A stretch of DNA of 64,000 bases from Tetragonia tetragonoides (taxonomy: Eukaryota; Streptophyta; Magnoliopsida; Caryophyllales; Aizoaceae), in NCBI GenBank assembly GCA_038025085.1, contig CM076147.1:2547001-2611000 (forward strand), written 5' to 3'. Below are positions 34,957 through 45,905 of this stretch, piece after piece (position 1 is the first letter of the stretch; each line of letters opens with the position of its first letter). The notes under the pieces are model-generated. The model was not told where the DNA came from, did no database searches, and was given only the letters and a program-made list of their open reading frames with translations. The translations under genes were made by a program, and so were the position numbers.

Positions 34957-35264
34957 TTAGGGTGTGTTCTTTTTCACTTATTGGACCTTACTCAATCAGT
35001 GGGAATCACTGGCAACACCTTACTGAATAAGTGAGAATCAGTGGCAGGATCTTACCCAATCAGTAGAAAACAGTGGCGGGACCCACATTCATCCTCACAG
35101 AATTAGTGGCGGGACCTTAGTGAATCAGTGAGACTCAGTGGAAAGACCTTACCGAACTAGTGGAAATCAGTGGAAGGACCTTATCCAACCAAAGAAAATC
35201 AGTAGGAGGACCATACCCAATCAGTGAGAATCAGTGGAAATAAGTGGAAAAGAACATACCCTTA
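34957..35264. mobile_element. Tourist-like MITE with TTA target duplication (AATCAGTGG-rich)
   Basis: Ends are GGGTGTGTTCTTTTTCACTTA (34960 on) and TAAGTGGAAAAGAACATACCC (to 35261). TTA flanks both ends. The inside repeats GACCTTACTGAATCAGTG-like words about every 30 bp. Confidence 0.8.
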
Positions 35265-35329
35265 GTAGCTAGCTCTATGGTCCCTTTTTTCCCCTTGTTC
35301 ATGTTGGTTTGCTCTATGCTTCACCTTAA

Positions 35330-35570
35330 CTTAATCACATGAGGGCACAACACACATAACACGAGCACGGTACGACACAAATATGGACCCGAAGCACGAA
35401 GCGGACCTAAGCCTACCCTTAGGAATTGGGATGCTGAGGCACGTCACAACACAAAACATGATGCGAATACCACGTACCATATATAAACACATCACTACAC
35501 GACACTGTTGCAAAGCAAAAAAATACGGCACGAACACGAACAAAGCACGACACAATACGACGCCATCTTT
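35330..35570. repeat. ACACGACACG-rich low-complexity repeat
   Basis: A tract rich in GCACGACAC, CGAACACG and TACGACAC words. Its reverse complement style recurs around 42840-43060. No coding content. It is a repeat family I cannot name. Confidence 0.35.
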
Positions 35571-35630
35571 GAACTTTTGTTGGTTTACCTTTAAGCACAG
35601 GTTTACCTAAACTCTTTGGTGGTGTTTACT

Positions 35631-35912
35631 ACCTTGCAATCAAATGCTTGCAATGCAATCATTTTATAGGGTAGTTATAAGGTGGAAAATGAAGGAGGGG
35701 GAAGAAGGAGATAGGAAAAGTGAGGTTGATTACATCATTCAAAGTAATCACCATTACAAGGGAAAAGTTGAGCAATTGTGATTATATTGAATGATGCAAT
35801 CAACCCCACTTTTTCCATCCCTCTCATCCCACTCCTTCACTTTTCACCCCACATTTACTCTACAAAATGATTGCATTGCATTACATTTGATTGCAAGCTA
35901 GTAAACGAGGCC
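35631..35912. mobile_element. Foldback MITE (TTGCAATCAAATG family), copy 1
   Basis: The left arm TTTACTACCTTGCAATCAAATG with AATGCAATCATTTTATAG is the inverted copy of the right arm ending ATTTGATTGCAAGCTAGTAAACG. The middle repeats AGTGAGGTTGATTACAT and its complement. CTTTGG-like bases at both flanks may be remnants of an 8-bp target duplication. Copy 2 is at 51050-51343. Confidence 0.75.
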
Positions 35913-36099
35913 TTTGGGTTAAGGCTAATTGTGTTCGCACCAGGTCGGCCCATGAAGGGGTAAATTGCTCCACTAAATAGTTTATCCATTCACTAGATTC
36001 AAACATTCGACATTGTTTAAGGGATGAGAGTGTCAAACCACCCACACCAATCACTTATTGGTAACGCCATCTTTAAACGGTAAGCTCTATGCTTCACCT

Positions 36100-36407
36100 T
36101 AAGGGTATGTTTTTTTAAACAGGAAATTGGATACTGGAAACTGGAACGAACTGGAGAAAACTGGAACTTTTAACTGGAAACTGGAACAACTGGAAAAAAC
36201 TGGAACAAAATGGAGAAAACTGAAACTTTTGCATTTATGAATTTTTTTTATCATTTGGAATAGAGTTTTACGATGATAATAATAATAATAATAATAATAA
36301 TTATTATTACTATTATTTATATATATATATTATTTATTTATTATTATTAAAATTATTTTTATTATTACTAATTACTATTATTTATAATAATAATAATAAT
36401 TATTATT

Positions 36408-36438
<31 letters not shown>

Positions 36439-36787
36439 CTCAAACGGGTACATCAATTTGGGACGTACGTAGTGGATAATAAAAAATAGGCATTTTTCAA
36501 AAGTGATTTAAATAAATATATGAAATATATATTTATTATTAATATTTAGATAAAGAATACTTAATTACTATATTTATTATGTCAAAAATATTAAATTGGG
36601 AAAAAGTAAAACAAACTGGAGAAAACTGGAAGAAATTAAAATAAATTGGAGAAAAATAAAACAAACTGAAATAAACTGGAAAAAATTAGAACAAACTGGA
36701 ATTTTTAACTTAAAACTGATAAAAATTAAATTTTTTTTAGAGAAAACTGAAAATTATCAGAATCTAATCTAAAAAAACATGTCCTAA
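36100..36787. mobile_element. Tourist-like MITE with TAA target duplication (AACTGGAAAAAACTGG-rich)
   Basis: Ends are GGGTATGTTTTTTTA (36103 on) and AAAAAAACATGTCC (to 36784), flanked by TAA. The inside consists of AACTGGAACAAACTGGAG-type words and a central block of TAA/ATT microsatellite (36270-36440), which makes it longer than its relatives. Confidence 0.65.
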
Positions 36788-39118
36788 ATAAAAGAAATAG
36801 AATAGAAAATAAAGTACTGTTAGGATACTGAGTAAGAATTAAGAAGGGTAGAAAAGGCTCGGATATTAAGACACGCAACCGCGGAGAATGCAAATGCATG
36901 ATGGATAATCACCGATCCCAGAAATTGCCACGTGAAGGCTTAATAGCAAGGAAAAGACTAAAGAGTGGCGAACCTATTACTATAAACTTAACACCCACTA
37001 AACGAGGCAAAAATGTGAATCCAACGGCGTAGATTCCCTTGCTCATATCGAGTGCCATGCGCATGCCATGGCACCTTCACAGTTCACACCCACCTTGGTT
37101 TCATTTTCACATCCCTATCTTTCTCTCTCCTAAATTGGGTAGCTCTCTGTTTTATGGCTACTACTACGGCCTATTTAGACCCCTTGGAACTCGTTTTACG
37201 AGTTTTTCTGCAATGCATATACTCTTAACTTTTTCTTCTTAATTCTGTTTTTTTGGGGTTTGTTGTTATTTAATAGTTAGTACGTAGATTATTGTAGATG
37301 TTTAATGTGAACAGATTGAAGTAAAAATGCTTTGCGGCTACCTGCTACTCCAATTAGGCTCAGTTTAATTTGTTTTTTTTTTCTTTTTTTTTTTTGTGTA
37401 TTTTTCTTCGTTTGCTCGTCCACGATTTTAGGTTCAATTGTTACGGCTTACGGGCACAACACGGTACTACAGGATACAGACGTACAGAACCACTCTTATC
37501 TTCCCACAAGTTTTGATAAAGCTTCACATACTTGATTTTTTTTAAAATACTTTTAAAAATAAATCTAACAAAAATATTTTCATATAATAAATTTTTATAT
37601 ATTTTTATAAATTAGTAGTCAAAGTTTGTTAAATTTGACCTTTAAAAAACAAATATTTAAAATTTCATGAAATAAAAGGAGTACTAAAAAAAAGTCTTAT
37701 ATTACATAAATAATTGCTACTTGATGCTAGTAGTACCATTATTGATCTTGCGCCACTAATATTTCAATTATATGTGAACTATTACAAAATACTCAAAGTA
37801 TAATAACAAAAATGATAATAACTTCAAGTCATGTTAAATAACGCTCTCTTTAAAACGTTAACGGTATTCTACAAGAGTATGTAAAGGGGTTTGACAAATC
37901 GCCTTAGTATACAATAAAGCCTACCATTAAAATGTTTTACACAAATACTCTAATCTTTATACTCTCCATGATAATAGATCTTAACAAAGAACATTTGTGT
38001 GTATGTACAACATACACACATTATGGATTTGATAGAAAATAGTTTTTCTTGTGCATGTAAAAACATGAAGGATGTTGAGGTTTTTATGAAAGCATTAGAC
38101 ACAACAGAATAGGATAAGGTAGTTATTACTCCCTTCGGCCATTAAAAAGTTCAATGTAAAGATAAACTTGCGACAATAATAGTTTATGATTATAACAATA
38201 AACCATAGGAACAAAACAAAAAATAAGAGAGTAACCGCGGGCAATGGTAGTTCACATGGCTCGTGTGAAATTTCACACGGCTCGTGTGAAATTACAGAAA
38301 GTTCACACTTTCTTTTTATCATTTCGTATGCACAGGCTATACGACTTTGCTCAGGTCACACGGAATTCCAGTTTTCCCTTTGTTTATAATTAAATTACTC
38401 CAAATATTATTTTCTCTTGAAATTTTCCAGCATGAATATGCCGTTAAAAAGCAACCACAACCATCCTCTATCATAAGTTGTAGTGATTTATGGGTCAATC
38501 TATTAACATGTCGAATTAGCTTAATTTCTGGTCAATTGACTTCGAAAGTACTTCGAGGTTTAAGGCGAGCAATCTTTGGCAATTGTAAAAAGTACTACAA
38601 AAATACAGATTTTGCGAATTGAGTCTCTAGTTATAAGGAATAATGAAGCGTGGTCAATCACCACCTTATGTTCGTGGCATGATGAGGTTGCCAAAGTAAA
38701 ATTGACTAATTAAGCAACTCAGAATCTCTCTCCATTATGACTGAAATCTATCTACATTCTTATAGAGGATTATTAGATTAGATTAGATAGTGTTTTTCCT
38801 TTCCTTATAGGATTAAGACATGATTCGATACGCAATCATATGGCCCCGTACATGATTATCCACCCATTGAGATAGAGAACAAAGTTGTTGGTTATTGTCA
38901 AATAGCGTACCACAAAAGGGTGACTTGTCCTACTTTTATGTTTTGTCATTGCGGCGGATTCTATCATACCACTGATTTTTAGAAATTTTTTGCTTGAGAA
39001 ATTGGTAGGAAGGGTGTATGTTTTAGGGATGAATTGAATTGAACTGAATTTTACACTAAGGAACTGAGATAAATACAACTGAATTGAACATCAATGAACT
39101 GAATTGAACTCCACTTTC
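36788..39118. other. AT-rich intergenic region
   Basis: No gene recognised. It includes a T-rich run (37370-37395), fragments of AT-rich MITE-like sequence (37530-37690) and a 21-bp tandem hairpin at 38252-38293. Small open frames show no domain. Confidence 0.5.
38252..38293. repeat. Tandem 21-bp hairpin unit
   Basis: Two 21-bp units (TCACAYGGCTCGTGTGAAATT) lie in tandem. The second forms a perfect 9-bp stem, TTTCACACG with CGTGTGAAA, around GCT. Confidence 0.7.
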
Positions 39119-39531
39119 TAAGGGTGTGTTCATTAGAGCTTACACGGTCAGTTAAGTTAAGTTCAATTCAGTTCAGGTGTCAATTCATTGATTTTAAATT
39201 CAGTTAAATGATATTTAGTTTAGTCCAGTTCAGTGGTGTTGAGTTCAAAAACATACTTTTTGCCTCACATATCAAGTTTTCTTCAATTTAATTAGTTTTG
39301 TGGTGTCCAACTCAGTTTAGTGGTGTTCAATTCAGTGATGTTGAATTCAGTTTAGTTCAGTGCTCGTAAGTACAACTCTATATAACGCGCCCTTATGTGA
39401 TAAAATGTATGTTTTTGAACTGAACACCACTAAAATGAACGGAGCATCACTGAGCTGAATTGAAATCACGGAATTGGCACGAGACATCACTGAACTGAAC
39501 TAAACGGGTAATCTCTAAAGACACACCCGAA
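39119..39531. mobile_element. Tourist-like MITE (TTCAGTTCAGT-rich)
   Basis: It starts GGGTGTGTTCATTAGAGC at 39122 and ends CTCTAAAGACACACCC at 39528, with TAA before and GAA after. The inside is TCAGTTCAGTTCAATTC-type repeat in the left half and its complement in the right half. It is related to the element at 34467-34723. Confidence 0.65.
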
Positions 39532-40303
39532 GAGGGGGGAAAAAACAGAGAAAGGAATGAAATGGTAAATCTGTATTTGGGGATATTTTCATCTTAGGGT
39601 TTGATCAGGATAGTAATTGAATTGCTCATATTAAACTCGTTATCACTTAATTATCCATAAATAAATAAAAAATTGTTACCACATTTTCTACTTATATTGG
39701 GTTTGTTCTTTTTCACTTTATTGAACTGAACTAAACTAATTATCGAGTAAGTGAAAAAAACTCAATCAGGATAGTTTAAATTTTGTAGTCATTCTATCAT
39801 GTATCTGAAATTACTTAGGAGCTACTATTGTTTAAGGTCAAAGAGTTCATTGATTATACACTCCATAACATAGCTGTTTTGCTTTTCATACATGCTTAGT
39901 GGTGGCTCAGAAAGTGGCATTTACATGATGATGTTCTACAAGAATGAGAACATCGATAGCTGTTTGAATAGTAACTGATCATTAACTGTAGGGCCACGAA
40001 TTGTTACTGGTAAAGAGAGTATACAATAAGGTTAATTTGATTTTAATTTCCTCTTGTCATGCTGGTTGGGGGAGCTCAAACTTGCCAACTATTGAGTAGA
40101 CTTGAAAATGGCATGCCCATGAGTACACTCACAACTCACAAGCATGTTTTCGTGAAGGAATATAGTTGATTGATACGTTGGATTGATAATTCATGAAAAT
40201 GTATTGGGTAGTTGCGTAAGTAAATCCTATAAGTCAAATTTTAATTGAAAAGTTGATTTACTAAAGAAAAATGTTTGGTTGATGATCCATAAAATGAGCG
40301 ATG

Positions 40304-40354
40304 TATAATATAATGTGTTTTTTTTTTTGGTGCTAAATATAATATAATGTGTTT
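40304..40354 (-). mobile_element. Ultra-short poly(A)-tail insertion with 17-bp target duplication
   Basis: TATAATATAATGTGTTT occurs identically at 40304-40320 and 40338-40354. Only TTTTTTTTGGTGCTAAA lies between. AT-richness makes slippage a possible alternative. Confidence 0.5.
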
Positions 40355-40569
40355 GTGAATGCTGACCTACATGATCAATTTATCATTAAAAGTCACTAAA
40401 TATTCTAAGATTTCATGAAGGCTGCTAATACACTCTATTTGAACATGAATATTCGAAAAAGAAAAATATTTTGGCCCAGGTAACTCCATTTTAGTTATTA
40501 TATACAGTATTGATAAATCATTAACCTATTTTCTTGATAGTATTTAAAATATATTTTCTAATAATAAAC

Positions 40570-40605
40570 TACAAGCTTTGTGCATCGCACGGGGCATACA
40601 CCTAG
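40570..40605 (+). mobile_element. Isolated Helitron-like 3' end
   Basis: TTGTGCATCGCACGGGGCATACACCTAG, followed by T, resembles the hairpin plus CTAG terminus of the Helitron units at 23610-28463, but in the opposite orientation. The matching 5' TC end was not located, so the length of this element is unknown. Confidence 0.5.
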
Positions 40606-41123
40606 TGAATTAAAAAGCTGAAATTAGGGCCTTTAAACGGCCACGAGAATTCTTACTTCGACAACCATACGGCATACACTACTATTCTACATTTCTACTC
40701 TAATATCAATGTTACATGTGTGTGATTTGTGAACATTATTGAACTTTAACTAGTATCGTGTTGATAGAAATGATGGTTGGTTTTTGCCCAACATGTACAA
40801 ACATGCTCTTATATAGAGTATTTGGTTTGGATTTTTCGCTAGGAGAAAACACTTGTAATAACATACAGGGCTTTGGACATCCCCAAAAATGAACATAATC
40901 CCGAAGTATTATTCCACAAACAAGAAACAACACAATGGCTGAATTGATTATCAAGGCAATATACCCTTTTATCCTATTCCCACTTTTGACAATGGCACTC
41001 CATTGATGTAGGAATAAATGCTACAAGACAAAAAAATAAATAAATTATCTTAACTACTACTCTATTACATATCACTAAAATTTGTTTAAAACAGTCTTGC
41101 TGTAATTTCTGATAAGATGGAAG

Positions 41124-41453
41124 TTAGGGTGCGTTTTTTTCCACTTATTTTCACTGATTTTCACTAATTGAGTAATGTCCTAACACTGATTCTCACTGAT
41201 TGAGCAAGGTCCCGCCACTAATTTTCACTTATTCAGTAAAGTCTTTTCACTGATTTTCACTGATTCAATAAGGTCGTGCCACTGATTCCGTGAGTAGGAA
41301 TGTGGGTCCTGCCACTGATTGAGTAAGGTTCTGCCATTGATTCTCACTGATTCAATAAGGTCTAGCCAATGATTCTCACTGATTGAGTAAGATCTTGCCA
41401 CTTATTTTCACTGATTAAGTAAGGTCCAATAAGTAGCAAAGAACACACCCTTA
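41124..41453. mobile_element. Tourist-like MITE with TTA target duplication (CACTGATTCTCACTGATT-rich)
   Basis: Ends are GGGTGCGTTTTTTTCCACTTA (41127 on) and TAAGTAGCAAAGAACACACCC (to 41450). TTA flanks both ends. The inside repeats TTCACTGATTGAGTAAGGTC. It is the inverted relative of the element at 34957-35264. Confidence 0.8.
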
Positions 41454-42107
41454 CTTTTTATTGCAATAAGAGTTACAGGCTTACGACTTATAATAATTAA
41501 ATAACCCCTACATTTTTAAATAGCGACCACATATATCTGTAAGTTGGATCTGACACAAGATTTGCTCATTATATATATAGTCGTGTTTGAGTGGAAAAGG
41601 TAAAGAAGAGACGAGTACTATAATTAGTCAAGGCAAGGCTGGTAGAAATGTCGTTGATCATATAACTTAACACCACTGCAATAATAAACCGCAAATCTAT
41701 CTGCCCCCGAAAATTGCAGAGCCATTGGAGACAAACAAATGATTGAAACTATAATAATATGACTTTATATATATCAAGGCCAAAACATTAATCACCCATT
41801 AAACTTAATTAGTACTAAAAATAGTAGCTAAATTACTCCCTTTTTAGTGTGTCACTGTTCAAATAACATGTATGTTTGAGAATGAGAGAGAAAGGATGTC
41901 CATGAACCATGAGTGAGGGACCCTTAAAAGGTGATGGCGTGAAATGAGCAACGCAATTGGGAAATAAGAAAAGGACTAGTTGTGTAGGGATGGAAGGGAA
42001 CAGCTCTGATGAATTCTTCTGATCAGGAGAGAGAGAGAGAAAAAAAGAAAGAAAGAATAGAGCACAACATTCCATGCTAGATTTTCGTCAATAATACTAG
42101 AGCAGTT

Positions 42108-42250
42108 TTCACTTTTGCAAAATTTGTCCTATTTGCTTTTCTTTGCTGTGGCCTCTGGCTTGTGAGTTGTGAGTTGTGACGCTGTGAAGGACGAGATTTA
42201 ACGCCTTGCTTTCTAGCTAGCCAACTTTACCAAGGTAGTATGAAGGAAAT
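42108..42250. repeat. Direct repeat of about 130 bp, copy 1 (copy 2 at about 42626-42770)
   Basis: CACTTTTGCAAAATTTGTCC through GACGCTGTGAAGGACGAGATT and TAGCCAACT to ATGAAGGAAAT recurs at about 42626-42770 with small changes. A MITE and repeat debris lie between the copies. Confidence 0.8.
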
Positions 42251-42261
42251 GTCTTAAAAAT

Positions 42262-42515
42262 AAGGGGTAATGAAATAGATTTTTACGCTAAAATAGTAAC
42301 GTGAAGTGGTGATAAAGGTAATGATTAAGGGGGAGGGGGGGGGGAGTAATGGAGAAAATGAAGGAAAATGGGGAAATTTCATTATCCTATGGGGAGGTGA
42401 GTTTCAATTATCCCTCAAATGAAGGTAATCATTACCCTCCTTCTCACAAAATCTAACCCCTACTACCTCACATACATCCCATTTTAGCCTAAAAATTCAT
42501 TCCATTACCCCCTTA
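42262..42515. mobile_element. Foldback MITE, about 250 bp
   Basis: The left part AAGGGGTAATGAAATAGATTTTTACG is the inverted copy of TAAAAATTCATTCCATTACCCCCTT at the right. The inside pairs GTAATGATTAAGG-type and TAATCATTACC-type words. A 10-G run lies at 42335-42344. No target duplication identified. Confidence 0.65.
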
Positions 42516-43059
42516 AACCCTCAACTAAACGGCCCCTAAATGACAAGACCTTACCCAATCAATAAAAGTAAATAACAAGACCTTATCCAATCACTGAGAA
42601 TCACTAACCGGACCTTACTAAATCACTTTTGCAAAATTTGTCCTATTTGCTTTTGCTGTGGCCTGTGACTTGTGAGTCCTTGTGACGCTGTGAAGGACGA
42701 GATTAAAGGCCTGTTTTCTAGCTTAGCCAACTCCACCAACCAAGTTGGATACGTACATGAAGGAAATATGTAAAGGGTCTTCTGCGTCCTAGGCTCCTAG
42801 CTAGCCAAGCCAACTCCACCAAGACTACCAGCTTATTTCGTGTCATGCCGTATCTATGATCCGCTTATTTTTGCCTTGTTTAAAGTCCGCTTATTTAACG
42901 TCATGCCGCAAAATTTCCAAAAGTCGTACTGTGCCCAAACTTTTTTTCAAATTTTTTTGTTGTGTCTTGTTGTGTCCATTCATGCTTGAATACTGATTGT
43001 TTCAAGATCTAAACCCAAGTCCGTTCATTTATATTCGTGCTCGTGCTTAGGCTTACTCC
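42516..43059. other. Repeat debris before the solo LTR
   Basis: It holds ACCTTACCCAATCA-type words like those inside the Tourist-like MITEs (42545-42620), copy 2 of the direct repeat (42626-42770), and CGTGTCATGCCG-type low-complexity sequence. No gene. Confidence 0.5.
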
Positions 43060-44322
43060 GTGCATGTAACACCCCGAATTTTCTACTAAAATAAATAAAT
43101 AAAAATAATTAAAACTCGAGCCGAAAATCCGGTAGAGCTCCTTTTTTAAATACACTACCAAGCATAATAAGGCTTATAAAAACCTGCTTAACAAAAATAA
43201 TACATAAAATATCATCCAATCAACCCAGCGGAAGACTCTAATAATTCAGGGCGCTACCGCCACACTCACTCATACGAACGAGTGTAAGGCTCTTCAATTA
43301 CTAACTTATACTACTAATCTGAAAAATAATCTAGGTTGGTCTATTTACTACAACTTAATTAACTCAATAGAAGAACAAACTACTATTTTCTTGCACACTT
43401 ATAATCTGAAACGTTCCTCACTGGCATCTGTATAAACATAAACCTCAATCTGCAAAAAAGGTGAGATTATGCAACGTCAGCGGAGCTGGTAACTCACATC
43501 TAGTACGTAAAGCTCATTCTAAATTCAAATCAAGTCTAAACGTATAAACATGCTTCTGTTCGATCAACCAACATAACCTATATACATTTTAATCTACCTT
43601 ATCTGCGTGTATAGATACCATAGCATTTGCACCAAGGATAACGCCATCAATCATATTCAAACATAAGTAAATTACGAATCTTCACTTTAGATAACCTCTA
43701 TAACTCCGGTTATCTTGATAGCTTAAGATAGCTTTTATTAGTAATCTTGCATTACTGAGCTGGGCATAAGGGAGAGGTTTCTAGGGTCGCCGCATCTCGG
43801 GGGCGTTTAAACCCTTGACCACAACTGGGGGTCAAGCCACAACTGGGGCCCAAATGTACTACACCTGCTGACCACAACTGGGGGTCATAGCCACAACTGG
43901 GGGTTAGGTCACAAACTCACAACTGGGACCGCAGCTAAGCTCTGGGGACGTCTCCCATATAGCACATGTAGAGTACTCATAGGTTCCTACTCTTTAGAGC
44001 CATCTTCCACTTTACGTTGTTAATGGCTTAAGTAGCTTATCATTTCTTTTCTATCTTAGGATATTAACACATCACATCACATAATTACTCACATATTCAC
44101 TAGCTAGTTTGTAGTAACAACCATATCAGCATTCTTTCTTCTTTTTATATCTTAATTGAGATCTTAATAGCTCTTCATTTCATTTCTTTCTATGACGTGT
44201 TGACATTACGTCATATACTTGCTCATATCATTATCTCAAGCTCGTAGAACAAGAGCACCTTAAGTATCATTCTCTTCATCTATACTTACTAACATATCAC
44301 AAAGCTCATGAGATAGGCTAGT

Positions 44323-44832
44323 TGTTAGGTTCCACCCCTCACAACTTGTAATTTACAGCTTTTCTTTACCTTCTTTGCAATGTAACATGTCTCTAAGGCG
44401 CTTCCTGCGTGTTGACCCTTGGACATGTCTTTACGCTTTCTAGTTCCCTAGTAACATGTCTCTAAGGCGCTTCCTGCGTGTCGACCCTTGGACATGTCTT
44501 TAAGCTTTCTAGTTCTTTTACTTTTAGGAGTAGATGCCGAGTATGAAAGTTATGCATTCTTGATGTATACTCCTGTCAGAATGAATAAACCTTTTAAGAC
44601 TCTTTATGGGGGAAGTAGTCCTCCATATCGATGTATTGATGTCAATGCTTGTTGTTGTTAAACTGTGTTGATTGCGTGCATCATCCAACCCCTCTCTCAA
44701 ACTCCGTCCCTCCCTCACTCTCTTGTGTCCATGGACACATCAAAGACGTTCCTTGTGTACGGCTGGCACTCTTGCCGCTAAGAGACAAGAGCGCGCCGCA
44801 CGTCCCACAACTAGAAAAGGCGGATCGTGACA
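44323..44832 (+). repeat. 5' LTR of the Ty3-type element
   Basis: 510 bp, TG...CA. Inside is a 69-bp direct repeat (from 44384 and from 44453) containing AACATGTCTCTAAGGCGCTT. Confidence 0.92.
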
Positions 44833-44834
44833 GT

Positions 44835-44846
44835 TGGTATCAGAGC
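44835..44846 (+). other. Primer-binding site (initiator-Met tRNA)
   Basis: TGGTATCAGAGC begins two bases after the 5' LTR and is complementary to the 3' end of plant initiator tRNA-Met. Confidence 0.92.
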
Positions 44847-44897
44847 GCAGCGAGAGAAGCACGCTCAGTGAAAGGTTGCTAGATTGAATTCAAAATC

Positions 44898-45899
44898 ATG
44901 GTGACCATGGAAGAGCTAGAGAAACTTGTGATCGGGTCGGATGCCCGGATAGATGCATTGGAGGCCCAAGTGCATGATATATCCTCCGCAAGCTTGCGGG
45001 AGGAGTTTGACCACATCCACAATCAACTCTAAGCGTTGTGGGATCAGTGTGCTACGATCAACCGGGTCGTTGCTAGCGGTAGTGGTGGATCAGGGTCGAG
45101 ACGGGTGAAGCCCCCTCAGCCCCAGACGTACAGTGGAGCCAGAGACTCCAAGGAAGTAGACAATTTTGTCTTCGACCTAGAACAATACTTCCGAGTCAGT
45201 GGACTGGAAGAGGACCAGAAGGTCGACACCGCGGTCATGTACCTAGTGGATGACGCGAAATTGTGGTGGCGTTCGAAGTATGCCGAGATCGAAGCCAAAA
45301 ATCTGAAAATAGACACATGGGAAGAGTTCAAGAAGGAACTCAACGACCAGTTCTACCCGGAGAACACTGAATTCATTGCCCGAAGGAAGTTAAAGACCAT
45401 CAAGCACACGGGAACCATCTGAGACTATGTGAAGGAGTACTCGGCGTGCATGCTGGAGATCAGGGACATGAGCGACAAGGATCGTATGTTCAATTTCATC
45501 GATGGGCTGAAAGAGTGGGCTCCACGTGAGTTGAACAGACAAAATCTAGATACCTTGTCGGCTGCTATAAGCGTGGCTGAACGACTCTTTGACAACCAGC
45601 TAAGGAAAGAGACCCCACCAAGGAAAGGGCCAACAGGGCCAAGTTTAGTTGCGAACTGAGCAGGGCCGACTAGCTCTCAGAGAGGCTCGAACAACTCTCG
45701 AAACTACAACGGGGGTAACTACAATGGAGGCAATAGTAGATATGGGAACGGTGGAGGTGGAGCCCCTAGACCGGCACCTTACCGGCCCCCAGGTGCGACC
45801 TCATCGTTCAATCGGACAGAGTCGTCCACGGCAAGATGACCGTCGAAGTTAAGTTGCTTCAACTGCAAAGGGCCACACAAACACACCGAGTGCCCTTAT
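44898..45899 (+). pseudogene. gag of the Ty3-type element, broken
   Basis: The frame opens with MVTMEELEKL at 44898. It is interrupted by a stop at 45030-45032, again at 45420-45422 and at 45657-45659, with a frame change after that. The capsid-like part (DNFVFDLEQYFRVSGL, LWWRSKYAEIE) lies at about 45150-45600. A zinc knuckle with the pattern C-x2-C-x3-H-x4-C (CFNCKGPHKHTEC) lies near 45854-45895. No functional capsid protein can be made from this copy. Confidence 0.85.
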
Positions 45900-45905
45900 T
45901 GAGAC

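Larger units (their letters stand above)
39532..41123. other. Intergenic region with scattered repeat ends
   Basis: No gene recognised. It contains an ultra-short insertion scar (40304-40354) and an isolated Helitron-like 3' end (40570-40605). Confidence 0.5.
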
